This document shows, piece by piece, positions 33,295 to 41,964 of a DNA stretch of 64,000 bases. The stretch's first letter is position 1, and every line of letters starts with the position of its first letter. The translations under genes and the position numbers were made by a program. The stretch is from Hahnella aquatica (GTDB lineage: Bacteria > Pseudomonadota > Gammaproteobacteria > Burkholderiales > Burkholderiaceae_A), in contig OZ239144.1 of assembly GCA_965194505.1 (NCBI GenBank), forward strand, positions 1,240,001-1,304,000. Reading direction: 5' to 3'. The notes beneath the pieces were generated by a model that did no database searches, had not been told where the DNA came from, and saw only the letters and a program-made list of their open reading frames with translations.

Positions 33295-33622
33295 CCTGGC
33301 TCCAGTCTAGACGATCCGCAAAGAGGGCCTCTCGAAGGTCGCCATTGGGCCGCATCACCACCACCCAGGCGGGTGGCGGGCCCGACGGGGCTGCGGGCGG
33401 GGACGGCTCAGGGGCGCTGGCCGCTTGCGCGATGTGCTCTGAGGTGCCCAGCCCAGCAGCACTGCGCTCTGGCTCCCGTACAAAGACCGGGTAGCCTGCG
33501 GCCGTACCAAGCCAGCCAGGCCCACTGGGCATGAGCGACAGCCCCTCGAACGCCACCACGCGCAGCACCTGGTCGCCCGGAATCTCGTGGGACTGACCCC
33601 GGCGAGTTAATCGGAGGCGCAT
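33287..33622 (-). CDS. Hypothetical protein (111 aa)
   Basis: This small unknown has a beta-rich start (RLRLTRRGQSHEIPGDQVL), a Pro/Ala-rich linker (PEPSPPAAPSGPPPAW) and a short C-terminal beta segment (WVVVMRPNGDLREALF). It begins inside the 3' end of dnaQ (16-base overlap) and ends inside the membrane-protein gene (8-base overlap). This tight coupling supports a real gene. No function can be offered. Confidence 0.7.
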   Translation of the reverse strand: MRLRLTRRGQSHEIPGDQVLRVVAFEGLSLMPSGPGWLGTAAGYPVFVREPERSAAGLGTSEHIAQAASAPEPSPPAAPSGPPPAWVVVMRPNGDLREALFADRLDWSQDD

Positions 33623-34314
33623 GCTTTTCTCCAGACGGGCGTGCCCCCGCAGACCCGGGCGATGTCATCGAGCACAGCCTCGTGGGCTGCCCACTCCTCG
33701 GCGGTGGGCTCAATCACCCGCAGGTCGAGGGTGGAGAGGTCGAGCCGACCACCCGAACCATGTTCGTCGTCATAGTGCTGCTGGATGTCGAGGGTCTCCT
33801 GGCCACGGGTCATGGCCAGCCAGACCTCGGCCAACAATTCGGCATCGAGCAGGGCCCCGTGCTTGAGCCGGTGGGCATTCGAGACACCGTATCGGGTGCA
33901 GAGTGCATCGAGCGAGTTGCGCTGACCCGGATGCAGTTCTCGGGCCATGGCCAAGGTGTCGGTCACGCCATCGACCACGGTGGTAAGGCTGGGCTGGCCC
34001 AGCCGCTCAAACTCCGCATCGAGAAAACCCAGGTCGAAGGGGGCGTTGTGAATGAGCAGGTGTGCGCCGCGCGCAAACTCGAGGAAGTCTTGCAGCACAT
34101 CCGCAAAGCGGGGCTCGGCTTGAAGGTCGGCCCAGGTGAAGCCATGGACCTCGGTGGCACCGGCCTCGATCTCGCGCTCGGGATTGATGAGCCGGTGGAA
34201 CTGCCGGCCAGACGCACGCCGGTTGGTGAGCTCGACACAGCCGAGCTCAATGATGCGGTTGCCCTCCTCGACCCTTAGGCCTGTGGTTTCGGTGTCGAGG
34301 ACGACGTAACGCAT
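33607..34314 (-). CDS. dnaQ: DNA polymerase III epsilon subunit (proofreading 3'-5' exonuclease)
   Basis: This 235-residue DnaQ carries ExoI VVLDTETTGL, ExoII LLIHNAPFDLGFLDAEF and ExoIII HGALLDAELLAEVW with the metal-binding acidic residues and the catalytic His. The C-terminal tail would bind the alpha subunit. Its first 40 bases overlap the end of the RND pump gene. In related genomes dnaQ usually follows rnhA directly; here an RND pair lies between them. Confidence 0.95.
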   Translation of the reverse strand: MRYVVLDTETTGLRVEEGNRIIELGCVELTNRRASGRQFHRLINPEREIEAGATEVHGFTWADLQAEPRFADVLQDFLEFARGAHLLIHNAPFDLGFLDAEFERLGQPSLTTVVDGVTDTLAMARELHPGQRNSLDALCTRYGVSNAHRLKHGALLDAELLAEVWLAMTRGQETLDIQQHYDDEHGSGGRLDLSTLDLRVIEPTAEEWAAHEAVLDDIARVCGGTPVWRKACASD

Positions 34315-37300
34315 GATGCAACCCAGGCATAAATGGTGGGCAGAACAAAGAGGGTGAGTAGCGTGCCAATGCTCATGCCCCCAACAATAACCCAGCCGAT
34401 CTCTCGGCGGCTCTCGGCCCCGGGGCCGGTGGCCAGCGCCAAGGGCAAGGCGCCAAAGACCGTGGAGACGGTGGTCATCATGATGGGGCGAAAGCGCAGG
34501 GCTGTGGCCTCGAGCGTGGCCTCAACCACACTGCGGCCCTGGTCACGCAACTGATTGGCAAACTCCACAATGAGGATGCCGTTCTTGGTGATCAGTCCAA
34601 TGAGGGCCACGAGCCCGATCTGTGAGTAGACATTGAGCGAGCCTTGGGTGAGGTAGATGGTGCCAAGGGCGCCGGCAAGCGCCAAGGGCACCGTCACCAG
34701 AATGACCCACGGGAACACGAAGCTCTCGAACTGGGCCGAGAGCACCAGGTAAATGAACAGCAAGGCCAGGATGAAGACAAACAAAATGGTGGCCTGCGAG
34801 TCTCGGAACTCCCGCGACAGGCCGTTGTAGTCGAGCTGATAGTCGGAGGGCAGCATGGCGCGCGCCGTGGTCTCCACCGCCTCGAGGCCCTCGGCCAGGG
34901 TGGCTCCGGGTGCCAGGTTGGCCGAGATCGACACCGCCCGCTGCTGCAAGAAGTGATTGAGCTCCCGCGGCGCCACGGTCTCTCGAATCTGAATGAGGCT
35001 GGAGAGCGAGACCATCTGGCCATCTCGGCCCCTAACGAGCAGCCCCTTGATGTCCTCTGGCGTGTTTCGGCCTTCGGCCTCCAACTGCACAATCACGTCG
35101 TACTGTTCATTGCCTCGCTTAAAGCGCGTGACCTGTCGACCACCCAACAAGGATTCCAGGGTGCGGCCGATGGCCTCCACCGACACGCCCAGGTCGGCCG
35201 CGCGCTCACGGTCGATGTCGATGCGAAGCTCTGGCTTGGTGATCTGCAGGTCGGTGTCCACGCCCTGCAGCTTCGGGCTCTTGAGCAGCTCCAGCCGAAG
35301 CTGCTCCGTGACCGCAGCAAGTTCCTGCATGGGTGCCGACGACAGCACCACGACCTCAATGGGGCGCGATCGCACGCTCTGGCCCAACGAGGGCGGATTC
35401 ACCACAAAGGCATTGATACCAGGAATGGCCAACACCTGCGGCTGCACCTGGGCTGCAATCTCTTGGGTGCTGCGGGAGCGGTCTTCCCATGGCACCGGCC
35501 GCAGAAAGGCAATGCCTTTGTCCACCGTGGGGCTGCCCGCAATCACCAGGTACTTCTCGACCTCGGGCACCTTGGCGAAGATGTCTTCCAGGCGCAGCGC
35601 ATAGCGGGCGGTGTAGTCGATGGAGCTGCCCTGGGGTGCGCTGATCACCGCGACCAGAAAGCCGCGGTCTTCCACCGGCGTGAGCTCCTTCTTCACCAGA
35701 TTGAAGAAGAGCACCCCAATGGCTGCGACACCCAGACCAACGCCCGCCACCAGCGCGCGGCGACTCAGCAGGCCCGTGAGCAGGCTGGCATAGCGACTGG
35801 CCATCTGATCGAAGCGTTGATCAAAGGCATTAGAGAACCGTGCCCAGCGGCCCAGCGGCGTGCCCTCGGGCGGCCTGGGCTGATGGCGAAGCAGCCGCGA
35901 GCACATCATGGGTGAGAGCGTGAGGGCCACAAAACCCGAGACCAGCACGGCCGCCGCCAGCGTGAGGGCAAACTCGGTAAAGAGCCGTCCCGTGCGGCCT
36001 GCAGAGAAGGCCATGGGCGCAAAGACCGCGGCCAGGGTGAGGGTCATGGCCACCACGGCAAAGCTGATTTCCTTCATGCCCTGGAAGGCGGCCGCAATCG
36101 GCTTCATGCCATCTTCGATGTGCCGGGAGATGTTCTCGAGCACCACAATGGCATCGTCGACCACGATGCCGATCGACAAGACCATGGCCAGGAGCGTGAG
36201 CGTGTTCACCGAGAAGCCCAGGGCATACATGATGCCGAAGCTGGTAATGAGGCTCACAGGAATGGTGACAATCGGGATGATGGCCGCCCGGAAGCTCTTG
36301 AGAAACACGAAGACCACCAGGCCCACAAGCAGCACGGCCTCGGCAATGGTCGTCACCACGGCACGAATGGAGCGGTCGATGAAGACCGAGTAGTCGTTGG
36401 CCACCTCGAGGTCGACACTGGCGGGCAGGTCGGCCAGCACACTGGGCAAGGCCTCTTGAACCGCAGATGACAGCGTGAGCGGATTGGCCGTGGCCTGCTT
36501 GATCACACCCATGGCCACGGTGGTGCGGCCCTTGAAGCGGGCCACCCGTTTCAAGTCCTCGGGCGCAATCTCGACCCGAGCGACATCTCGCAGTCGCACC
36601 AGGGCCGATGAGCCACGCGGGGCCTTGAGCACGATCGACTCAAACTCTTCGGGAGTTTGGAGATCGGTGGGGGCCAGCACCGAGAGCTCCCGGCCCGGCG
36701 TTTCAATGGCGCCCGAGGGCACCTCGATGTTCTGACGCCGAAGGGCCTCTTCCAGGTCTTGAATCACCAGGCCACGGGCCGCCATGCGTTGGGCATCCAC
36801 CCAGATGCGCATGGCGTATCGGCGGTCTCCAAAGATTCGCACATCCGAAGCGCCCGGCAGGGTCTGCAGCCGGGGCTTGACCACCCGATTGGCGAGGTCG
36901 GAGAGTTCGAGCAGCGAGAGGGTCTCACTGTTGAAGGTGAGCCAGATGATGGGCTGGGCGTCGGCCTCCACCTTGGAGATGACCGGGTCGCTGGTCTCAG
37001 TGGGCAGACGAGAGCGCACCCGCGAGACACGGTCTCGAACATCGGAGGCGGCCGAGTCTGGGTCGCGGTCGAGCGAGAAGCGAACGGTGATCTGCGAGCG
37101 CTCGGCCCTCGAAATAGAGGTGAGGATCTCCACGCCTTCAATGCCGGCGATGGAATCTTCAAGCGGCTTGGTCACCTGAGATTCGATGATCTCGGGTGAG
37201 GCTCCTCGGTAGTCTGTGCTCACGGTGACCACAGGCTCATCGATGCGCGGATACTCGCGAATCGAGAGCTTGGAGAGACTCACCAGGCCGATGAGGGTGA

Positions 37301-37361
37301 TGATCAGCGAGAGGACTGTCGCAAAGACAGGCCGCTCAATGCAGATCTCAGAAATCCTCAT
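34275..37361 (-). CDS. RND (HAE1-type) efflux transporter, inner-membrane subunit
   Basis: This 1028-residue pump has the RND pattern of twelve membrane helices and two large periplasmic loops. It begins MRISEICIERPVFATVLSLI and shows the proton-relay segment VLSIGIVVDDAIVVLENISRH, GRTGRLFTEFALTLA, and GLITKNGILIVEFANQLRD. It exports drugs or lipophilic compounds with the adaptor encoded upstream (4-base overlap). No outer-membrane channel gene is adjacent, so TolC or another partner must be elsewhere. Confidence 0.94.
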   Translation of the reverse strand: MRISEICIERPVFATVLSLIITLIGLVSLSKLSIREYPRIDEPVVTVSTDYRGASPEIIESQVTKPLEDSIAGIEGVEILTSISRAERSQITVRFSLDRDPDSAASDVRDRVSRVRSRLPTETSDPVISKVEADAQPIIWLTFNSETLSLLELSDLANRVVKPRLQTLPGASDVRIFGDRRYAMRIWVDAQRMAARGLVIQDLEEALRRQNIEVPSGAIETPGRELSVLAPTDLQTPEEFESIVLKAPRGSSALVRLRDVARVEIAPEDLKRVARFKGRTTVAMGVIKQATANPLTLSSAVQEALPSVLADLPASVDLEVANDYSVFIDRSIRAVVTTIAEAVLLVGLVVFVFLKSFRAAIIPIVTIPVSLITSFGIMYALGFSVNTLTLLAMVLSIGIVVDDAIVVLENISRHIEDGMKPIAAAFQGMKEISFAVVAMTLTLAAVFAPMAFSAGRTGRLFTEFALTLAAAVLVSGFVALTLSPMMCSRLLRHQPRPPEGTPLGRWARFSNAFDQRFDQMASRYASLLTGLLSRRALVAGVGLGVAAIGVLFFNLVKKELTPVEDRGFLVAVISAPQGSSIDYTARYALRLEDIFAKVPEVEKYLVIAGSPTVDKGIAFLRPVPWEDRSRSTQEIAAQVQPQVLAIPGINAFVVNPPSLGQSVRSRPIEVVVLSSAPMQELAAVTEQLRLELLKSPKLQGVDTDLQITKPELRIDIDRERAADLGVSVEAIGRTLESLLGGRQVTRFKRGNEQYDVIVQLEAEGRNTPEDIKGLLVRGRDGQMVSLSSLIQIRETVAPRELNHFLQQRAVSISANLAPGATLAEGLEAVETTARAMLPSDYQLDYNGLSREFRDSQATILFVFILALLFIYLVLSAQFESFVFPWVILVTVPLALAGALGTIYLTQGSLNVYSQIGLVALIGLITKNGILIVEFANQLRDQGRSVVEATLEATALRFRPIMMTTVSTVFGALPLALATGPGAESRREIGWVIVGGMSIGTLLTLFVLPTIYAWVASCVTSSSTPKPQA

Positions 37362-38521
37362 GGGCTGGCGGGCGGGGATGCCTTCGCAGCGGGCGGGGGC
37401 CCCTTCGCAGCCGGCGGCGTCCCCTGTGCATTTGGTGTGGGCAGCACCTTGGCGGGCTGGCCCGGGCGTCGAATCTTGAGCTGGCCGGCAATCACCACCT
37501 GGTCGCCCTCGGCCAGGCCCGAGAGGATCTCGACCTCGGTCTCCATGCGGGTGCCCAATTGAACAGGCACCTTCTCAACCTTGCCCTCGCGAACACGCCA
37601 CACAAAGAAACCACGCTGCTCACCGACGATGGCCTCTTCGGAGATGACCAGGGCCTCGGCCCGCTCCGTGAGCACCAGCCGGCCCCGCGCAAACAAGCCC
37701 GACTTCAACTTGCCCGACGGATTCGGCACCACGGCCCGCAGCTGCAAGAAACGGCCCTCGGCATCCACCCGCGCATCCAGCGCCGTGACACGGGCCACGA
37801 TGGGCTCGCGGAGTTGATCGGTCTGAATGGAGACCGACTGACCCGCCTGAACCCGCCCCACATAGCGCTCGGGCACGCGGAAGTCGAAGTAGAGCCGAGA
37901 GGTGTCCTCCACCACCGCCACGACCTCGCCATCCTTCACATAGTCGCCGGGGCTGTGCTGGCGAAGGCCCACCCGACCTGCAAATGGTGCGGAAATCTGG
38001 GTGCGTTGGAGACGGGCCTCAAAGAGGTCTCGCTTGGCTGCGGCAATCTCGGAATTGGCCTTGGCCTCATCGAGGGCTCGAGAACTGATGAAATTGCGTG
38101 CGAACAAGTCTTGGGCCCTGCGGTAATTCGACAAGGCGAGCTCGGCCTCGGCCTGGGCCTGGGCGAGCTCGGCCTTCACCACGCTGTCGTCGAGCCGAAT
38201 GAGCAGCATGCCGCGACTGACCTGCTGCCCGTCGCGAAAACGAATCTCGGCGATGCGGCCGGCCACCTCGGGACGAAGGTCCACCGACTCCACGGCCATG
38301 AAGGAGCCGGTGACCGAGAGCTGGTCGAGCACGGTCTTCTTAACCACAAGCGAGACCTCCACGGGCACCGGTGGCATGGCGTCCTGGCCTGCCCTGCCCG
38401 CATCACCGCCCCTGAGCCAGCCCATGCGCCAGGCCAGGAGCCCAAGCAACAAGAGCAGCACGACCGCGGCCACCACCCACCGGGGCCGGCTGCGAATGGT
38501 CTGAAGCGTGATGAGTGGCAA
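37358..38521 (-). CDS. RND efflux periplasmic adaptor (membrane fusion protein)
   Basis: This 387-residue adaptor has an N-terminal membrane anchor (WVVAAVVLLLLLGLLAW), a split biotinyl-lipoyl domain (LRPEVAGRIAEIRFRDGQQV and ISAPFAGRVGLRQHSPGDYV), a helical hairpin between them, and beta-barrel segments. The C-terminus is a Pro/Ala/Lys-rich tail (GTPPAAKGPPPAAKASPP). It links the RND pump to an outer-membrane channel. It follows rnhA by 11 bases. Confidence 0.93.
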   Translation of the reverse strand: MPLITLQTIRSRPRWVVAAVVLLLLLGLLAWRMGWLRGGDAGRAGQDAMPPVPVEVSLVVKKTVLDQLSVTGSFMAVESVDLRPEVAGRIAEIRFRDGQQVSRGMLLIRLDDSVVKAELAQAQAEAELALSNYRRAQDLFARNFISSRALDEAKANSEIAAAKRDLFEARLQRTQISAPFAGRVGLRQHSPGDYVKDGEVVAVVEDTSRLYFDFRVPERYVGRVQAGQSVSIQTDQLREPIVARVTALDARVDAEGRFLQLRAVVPNPSGKLKSGLFARGRLVLTERAEALVISEEAIVGEQRGFFVWRVREGKVEKVPVQLGTRMETEVEILSGLAEGDQVVIAGQLKIRRPGQPAKVLPTPNAQGTPPAAKGPPPAAKASPPASP

Positions 38522-38532
38522 GTCGAGAATCC

Positions 38533-38991
38533 TTAAGGTCTGCTGGTGAGGGGAATGCCTTCGTTGGCGAGGCGATCCGCCTCCTCATTGCCCGGGTCGC
38601 CGGCATGTCCCTTCACCCACTTCCAGTTTACGTGATGCGATACGCAGGCCTCATCCAAAGCCTCCCAGAGTTCACGGTTCAGCACGGGCTTGCCTGCGGC
38701 TGTCTTCCAGCCCTTCTTCTTCCAGTTGTGGATCCAGGACTCAATGCCATTCTTCACGTACTGAGAGTCGGTGAAGATCGTGACCTCGCAGCCGCGCTTG
38801 AGGGCCCGCAGGCCCTCAATGACCGCGGTGAGTTCCATACGATTGTTGGTGGTCATGGGCTCACCGCCACAGAGCCGCTGGGTCTTGCCGCGGCAGACCA
38901 TGAAAGCACCCCAGCCGCCGGGCCCGGGGTTCCCCTTGCAGGCACCATCGGTGTAGAGCACGACCTGATCACATGGCGCCTTCATTCGCAC
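38533..38991 (-). CDS. rnhA: Ribonuclease HI
   Basis: RNase HI removes the RNA strand of RNA-DNA hybrids. The 152-residue sequence shows VVLYTDGACKGNPGPGGWG, TNNRMELTAVIEGLRAL, IFTDSQYVKNGIESW and VKGHAGDPGNEEADRLA, covering the D-E-D-D active site. It lies seven bases after the methyltransferase gene. The true start may be the second Met (MKAPCDQ), two codons in. Confidence 0.96.
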   Translation of the reverse strand: MRMKAPCDQVVLYTDGACKGNPGPGGWGAFMVCRGKTQRLCGGEPMTTNNRMELTAVIEGLRALKRGCEVTIFTDSQYVKNGIESWIHNWKKKGWKTAAGKPVLNRELWEALDEACVSHHVNWKWVKGHAGDPGNEEADRLANEGIPLTSRP

Positions 38992-38998
38992 AACCTGT

Positions 38999-39730
38999 TC
39001 ATGCCTGCCTGGCCACGGCCGCCGAGGTGGCCCGTCGACTCGTCCTCTTCCAGGTCGGACTCAAAACCCGCAGGCCCGTGCGGCGCTTAACCGCCGTGAG
39101 CAAATAGGTGGCACCCAGGCCGGGCCACCAGCGAGCGCCGGCCGCATCCATCCAACGCCAGCGCTGCGACCAGGCCGCCTCGTAGACCATGGGGCGATAC
39201 ACACCAAAGCAGCCGCCATCGATGGAGAGCCCCAGCAGGTTGCACCAGTCACGCACCCGGGCCGGCGAGAGCCACTTGCCCTCCATGGGCGGACACTGGG
39301 TGACCGCCCGGGGGCGGTGCGCGGCCCACAGGCTAAACGGGTTGAACCCGAGAATGACCAACTGGCCCTCGGGAATGAGAATGCGTTCGGCCTCGCGCAG
39401 GAGGCCATGGGGGTCTCCCACCATCTCAAGGCAGTGCACCAGCACGAGCAGGTCGGTGGAATCGGACTCGACCGGCAGTGCAGCCGGATCACAGACGAGC
39501 TGCTCGTCTTCAGACAAGGCTGCAAAGGGTGCAAGCCGGGCGCGGCAGGCCATGCGATTCTGACGAAGCGCGTCCACGCCCTCCGGGCCCATCTGGAAGG
39601 CCTGGTAGCCAAAGCGGTCCTGCAATCGGGCATCGAGCCAGGCCTGCTCGGTGTCGCGCAGGAGCGCCCCCGCAGGGGTCTCGAACCATTTTTCCCAGGC
39701 TTGGAACGGGTTGGCTGCAACTCGCGTCAC
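38999..39730 (-). CDS. Class I SAM-dependent methyltransferase
   Basis: This protein of about 243 residues belongs to the methyltransferase family commonly encoded next to rnhA and gloB. It has WFETPAGALLRDTEQAWLDARL at the start, DLLVLVHCLEMVGDPHGLLREAERIL, and GQLVILGFNPFSLW. The classical glycine-rich motif I is degenerate. The target is unknown. GTG 39730 is chosen because homology starts at once; the longer frame overlaps gloB on the other strand. Confidence 0.85.
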   Translation of the reverse strand: MTRVAANPFQAWEKWFETPAGALLRDTEQAWLDARLQDRFGYQAFQMGPEGVDALRQNRMACRARLAPFAALSEDEQLVCDPAALPVESDSTDLLVLVHCLEMVGDPHGLLREAERILIPEGQLVILGFNPFSLWAAHRPRAVTQCPPMEGKWLSPARVRDWCNLLGLSIDGGCFGVYRPMVYEAAWSQRWRWMDAAGARWWPGLGATYLLTAVKRRTGLRVLSPTWKRTSRRATSAAVARQA

Positions 39731-39764
39731 AATAGAGGGCCTTGCCACACGAAAGGAGACCGGT

Positions 39765-40511
39765 GTGCCGATCGTTGAGATTCCAGCATTCACAGACAAT
39801 ATCATCTGGGGCTTACAGGACGGCGACCAGCTGGTGGTGGTCGACCCGGGCGAGGCTGCGCCCGTGCTGGCTCACCTTCAGGCCCATGGACTCAAGCTCG
39901 CGGGCATTCTCATCACGCACCACCATGCCGACCATGTCGGTGGCATTCAAGACCTCCTGGCCCGGGCGCCCCTCACGAACATCGACCTCCCCATTGTCGG
40001 GCCTGCTGCCTGTGTGCCCCACGGGGTCAACCGCACGGTGCAAGAGGGCGATGCCGTGGCCTTCGATGGCCTGGGCATTCAGCTCTCTGTCATGGAGGTG
40101 CCCGGCCACACCCAAGACCACATCGCCTACTTCGGCGCCATGGGGGCGTCTGGCCCACTGCTCTTCTGTGGCGACACCCTCTTTGCAGGTGGCTGCGGGC
40201 GGCTGCTCGGCGGCACCGCGGTCCAGTTGCACCAGTCGCTGCAGCGCTTGAAGGGCCTGCCGGCCGAAACCGCCGTGCATTGTGCCCACGAGTACACCCT
40301 GGGCAACCTGCTGTTCTCAGCCCATGTGCACCCCGAGCATGCAGCCATTCAGGCGCGCCTCTCCGAGGTTCGTGCACGACGCGACAAGGGGCAGTCCACC
40401 CTGCCCTCGCGCATGGCCATCGAGCAGGCGACCAACCCCTTCCTGTGGGCGCCCGATGCATCGGCCTTTGCATCCCTTCGCGCAGCCAAGGATGTCTTTC
40501 GTGCGGCTTAA
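39765..40511 (+). CDS. gloB: Hydroxyacylglutathione hydrolase (glyoxalase II)
   Basis: GloB hydrolyses S-lactoylglutathione in methylglyoxal detoxification. The metallo-beta-lactamase motif THHHADHVGG and GHTQDHIAYF, FCGDTLFAGGCGRLLGG, HCAHEYTLGNL are all visible. GTG 39765 follows AAAGGAG at proper spacing. The length of 248 residues is normal. Its end overlaps mltD by 20 bases, and it diverges from the methyltransferase gene. Confidence 0.95.
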   Translation: MPIVEIPAFTDNIIWGLQDGDQLVVVDPGEAAPVLAHLQAHGLKLAGILITHHHADHVGGIQDLLARAPLTNIDLPIVGPAACVPHGVNRTVQEGDAVAFDGLGIQLSVMEVPGHTQDHIAYFGAMGASGPLLFCGDTLFAGGCGRLLGGTAVQLHQSLQRLKGLPAETAVHCAHEYTLGNLLFSAHVHPEHAAIQARLSEVRARRDKGQSTLPSRMAIEQATNPFLWAPDASAFASLRAAKDVFRAA

Positions 40512-41964
40512 CCGCGCGCTGGCCGGCGCGCTGCTGCTGGGGTTGCTGGCGGGCTGTGCCACCGTGCCCATGTCCGAGGCCGGTTCCGCACCCGTGGTCG
40601 ATGCCTCGGTTGGCGGCGGCCAAACCGCCGTCATGGCACCCATCGCCAGCGCATCTGTGCCCCCTGCCGCCAAGCCTGCGGCCACGGCGCCCGTACCCAG
40701 TCAGCCCCCCGGCAACCTCCTGGTTCGAATCCAGGCGGGCTTTCAACTGCCGGAATTGCCCGATCGGGTGCTGCAGTCCCATATTCGTCGCATCACCTCC
40801 AACCCTGAATACCTCGAGCGGGTCTTCGACCGAGGCGGCCGTTACTTGCACCACATCATGGAAGAGATCGACGCGCGCAAGATGCCCAGTGAACTGGCCT
40901 TGCTGCCCATCGTTGAGAGCGCCTTCAACCCAGAGGCCACCTCCAGGGCCAAGGCCGCGGGCCTTTGGCAGTTCATGCCCGCCACTGGCCGTGCCTTTGA
41001 GCTCTCCCAGGACTGGTGGCGAGACGAACGGCGCGACATCATTGAATCCACACGAGCAGCCCTCGAATACCTCGACAAGATCCACACCCTTCACAACGGC
41101 GACTGGTTCCTGGCACTGGCCTCTTACAACCGAGGCGAGAACGCCGTCATGCGGGCGGTGAAGGCCAACAGGGCGCGGGGCAAGCCCGCCGACTTCCTCA
41201 GCATTCAGCTTCCGCGCGAGACCAGACATTACGTGCCGGCACTTGTTGCCCTGCGCAACGTGCTGCGCGACCCCCAACGCTATGGTGTGAAGCTGCCCCA
41301 TGTGGAAGACCGTCCTTACTTCACGGCCATCGAGAAGAGCCAGTCCGTGGACCTCGCCCTGGCCGCCGAGTTTGCCGAGCTTCCCCTGACGGATTTTCGG
41401 ATGCTCAACCCCCAACTGCGCCGGCCGGTCATCACCGTGAGCCGCACCAACCGAATCATTCTGCCCATCGAGAAGGCCGACCTGTATCAGGCCAACCTAG
41501 ATCGCCATCAGGCGGCGGGCAAGCCGCTGGTGAGCTGGGCCCCCTACACCCTCAAGAAGGGTGAGAGCCTTCGCAGCCTTGCTGACAAAAGCACCATCAG
41601 CCCAGAGGAGCTCGCGCAGGCCAATGGCCTCAAGAGCCCTCGACAGGTGCTGATGCCCGGCACCGTGCTGCTGGCCCCGATTGTCTCAAGCCAGGACGAT
41701 GCGATGGTTGAGCAGGTGCTCGCCCGCTTCTCGGGGGCCAAGACGGTGGAGCGGGTCCAACTGCCCGCGAAGGTGTACCGCGTGCGCAAGAAAGACACGC
41801 TGGCGAGCATCGCCCGCCGATTTGGAATGAGCGTGGCCACACTGAAACAGCTCAACAACCTGACGGCCGAGCCCAAGGCTGGCACGCGGCTCACCATTCA
41901 GCCATCGAGAACGCAGGTGGTGGTCACCGACAGCAAGGGTGCTGTGCGGTTACAAGCGCGTTAA
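40492..41964 (+). CDS. mltD: Membrane-bound lytic murein transglycosylase D
   Basis: This is a 490-residue lipoprotein. The signal peptide ends in the lipobox LLAGC (residues ~18-22). An SLT domain follows, with catalytic Glu in LLPIVESAFNPEATSRA and AAGLWQFMPATGR. Two LysM repeats lie at the C-terminus (YTLKKGESLRSLADKSTIS and YRVRKKDTLASIARRFGMS). It cleaves peptidoglycan glycan strands. ATG 40492 opens the signal peptide and lies inside gloB. Confidence 0.94.
   Translation: MSFVRLNRALAGALLLGLLAGCATVPMSEAGSAPVVDASVGGGQTAVMAPIASASVPPAAKPAATAPVPSQPPGNLLVRIQAGFQLPELPDRVLQSHIRRITSNPEYLERVFDRGGRYLHHIMEEIDARKMPSELALLPIVESAFNPEATSRAKAAGLWQFMPATGRAFELSQDWWRDERRDIIESTRAALEYLDKIHTLHNGDWFLALASYNRGENAVMRAVKANRARGKPADFLSIQLPRETRHYVPALVALRNVLRDPQRYGVKLPHVEDRPYFTAIEKSQSVDLALAAEFAELPLTDFRMLNPQLRRPVITVSRTNRIILPIEKADLYQANLDRHQAAGKPLVSWAPYTLKKGESLRSLADKSTISPEELAQANGLKSPRQVLMPGTVLLAPIVSSQDDAMVEQVLARFSGAKTVERVQLPAKVYRVRKKDTLASIARRFGMSVATLKQLNNLTAEPKAGTRLTIQPSRTQVVVTDSKGAVRLQAR

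Noticed and set aside
34644..35915. 423-codon plus-strand frame inside the RND pump gene
   Set aside because: It is antisense to conserved RND sequence and has no plausible start signal or homology.
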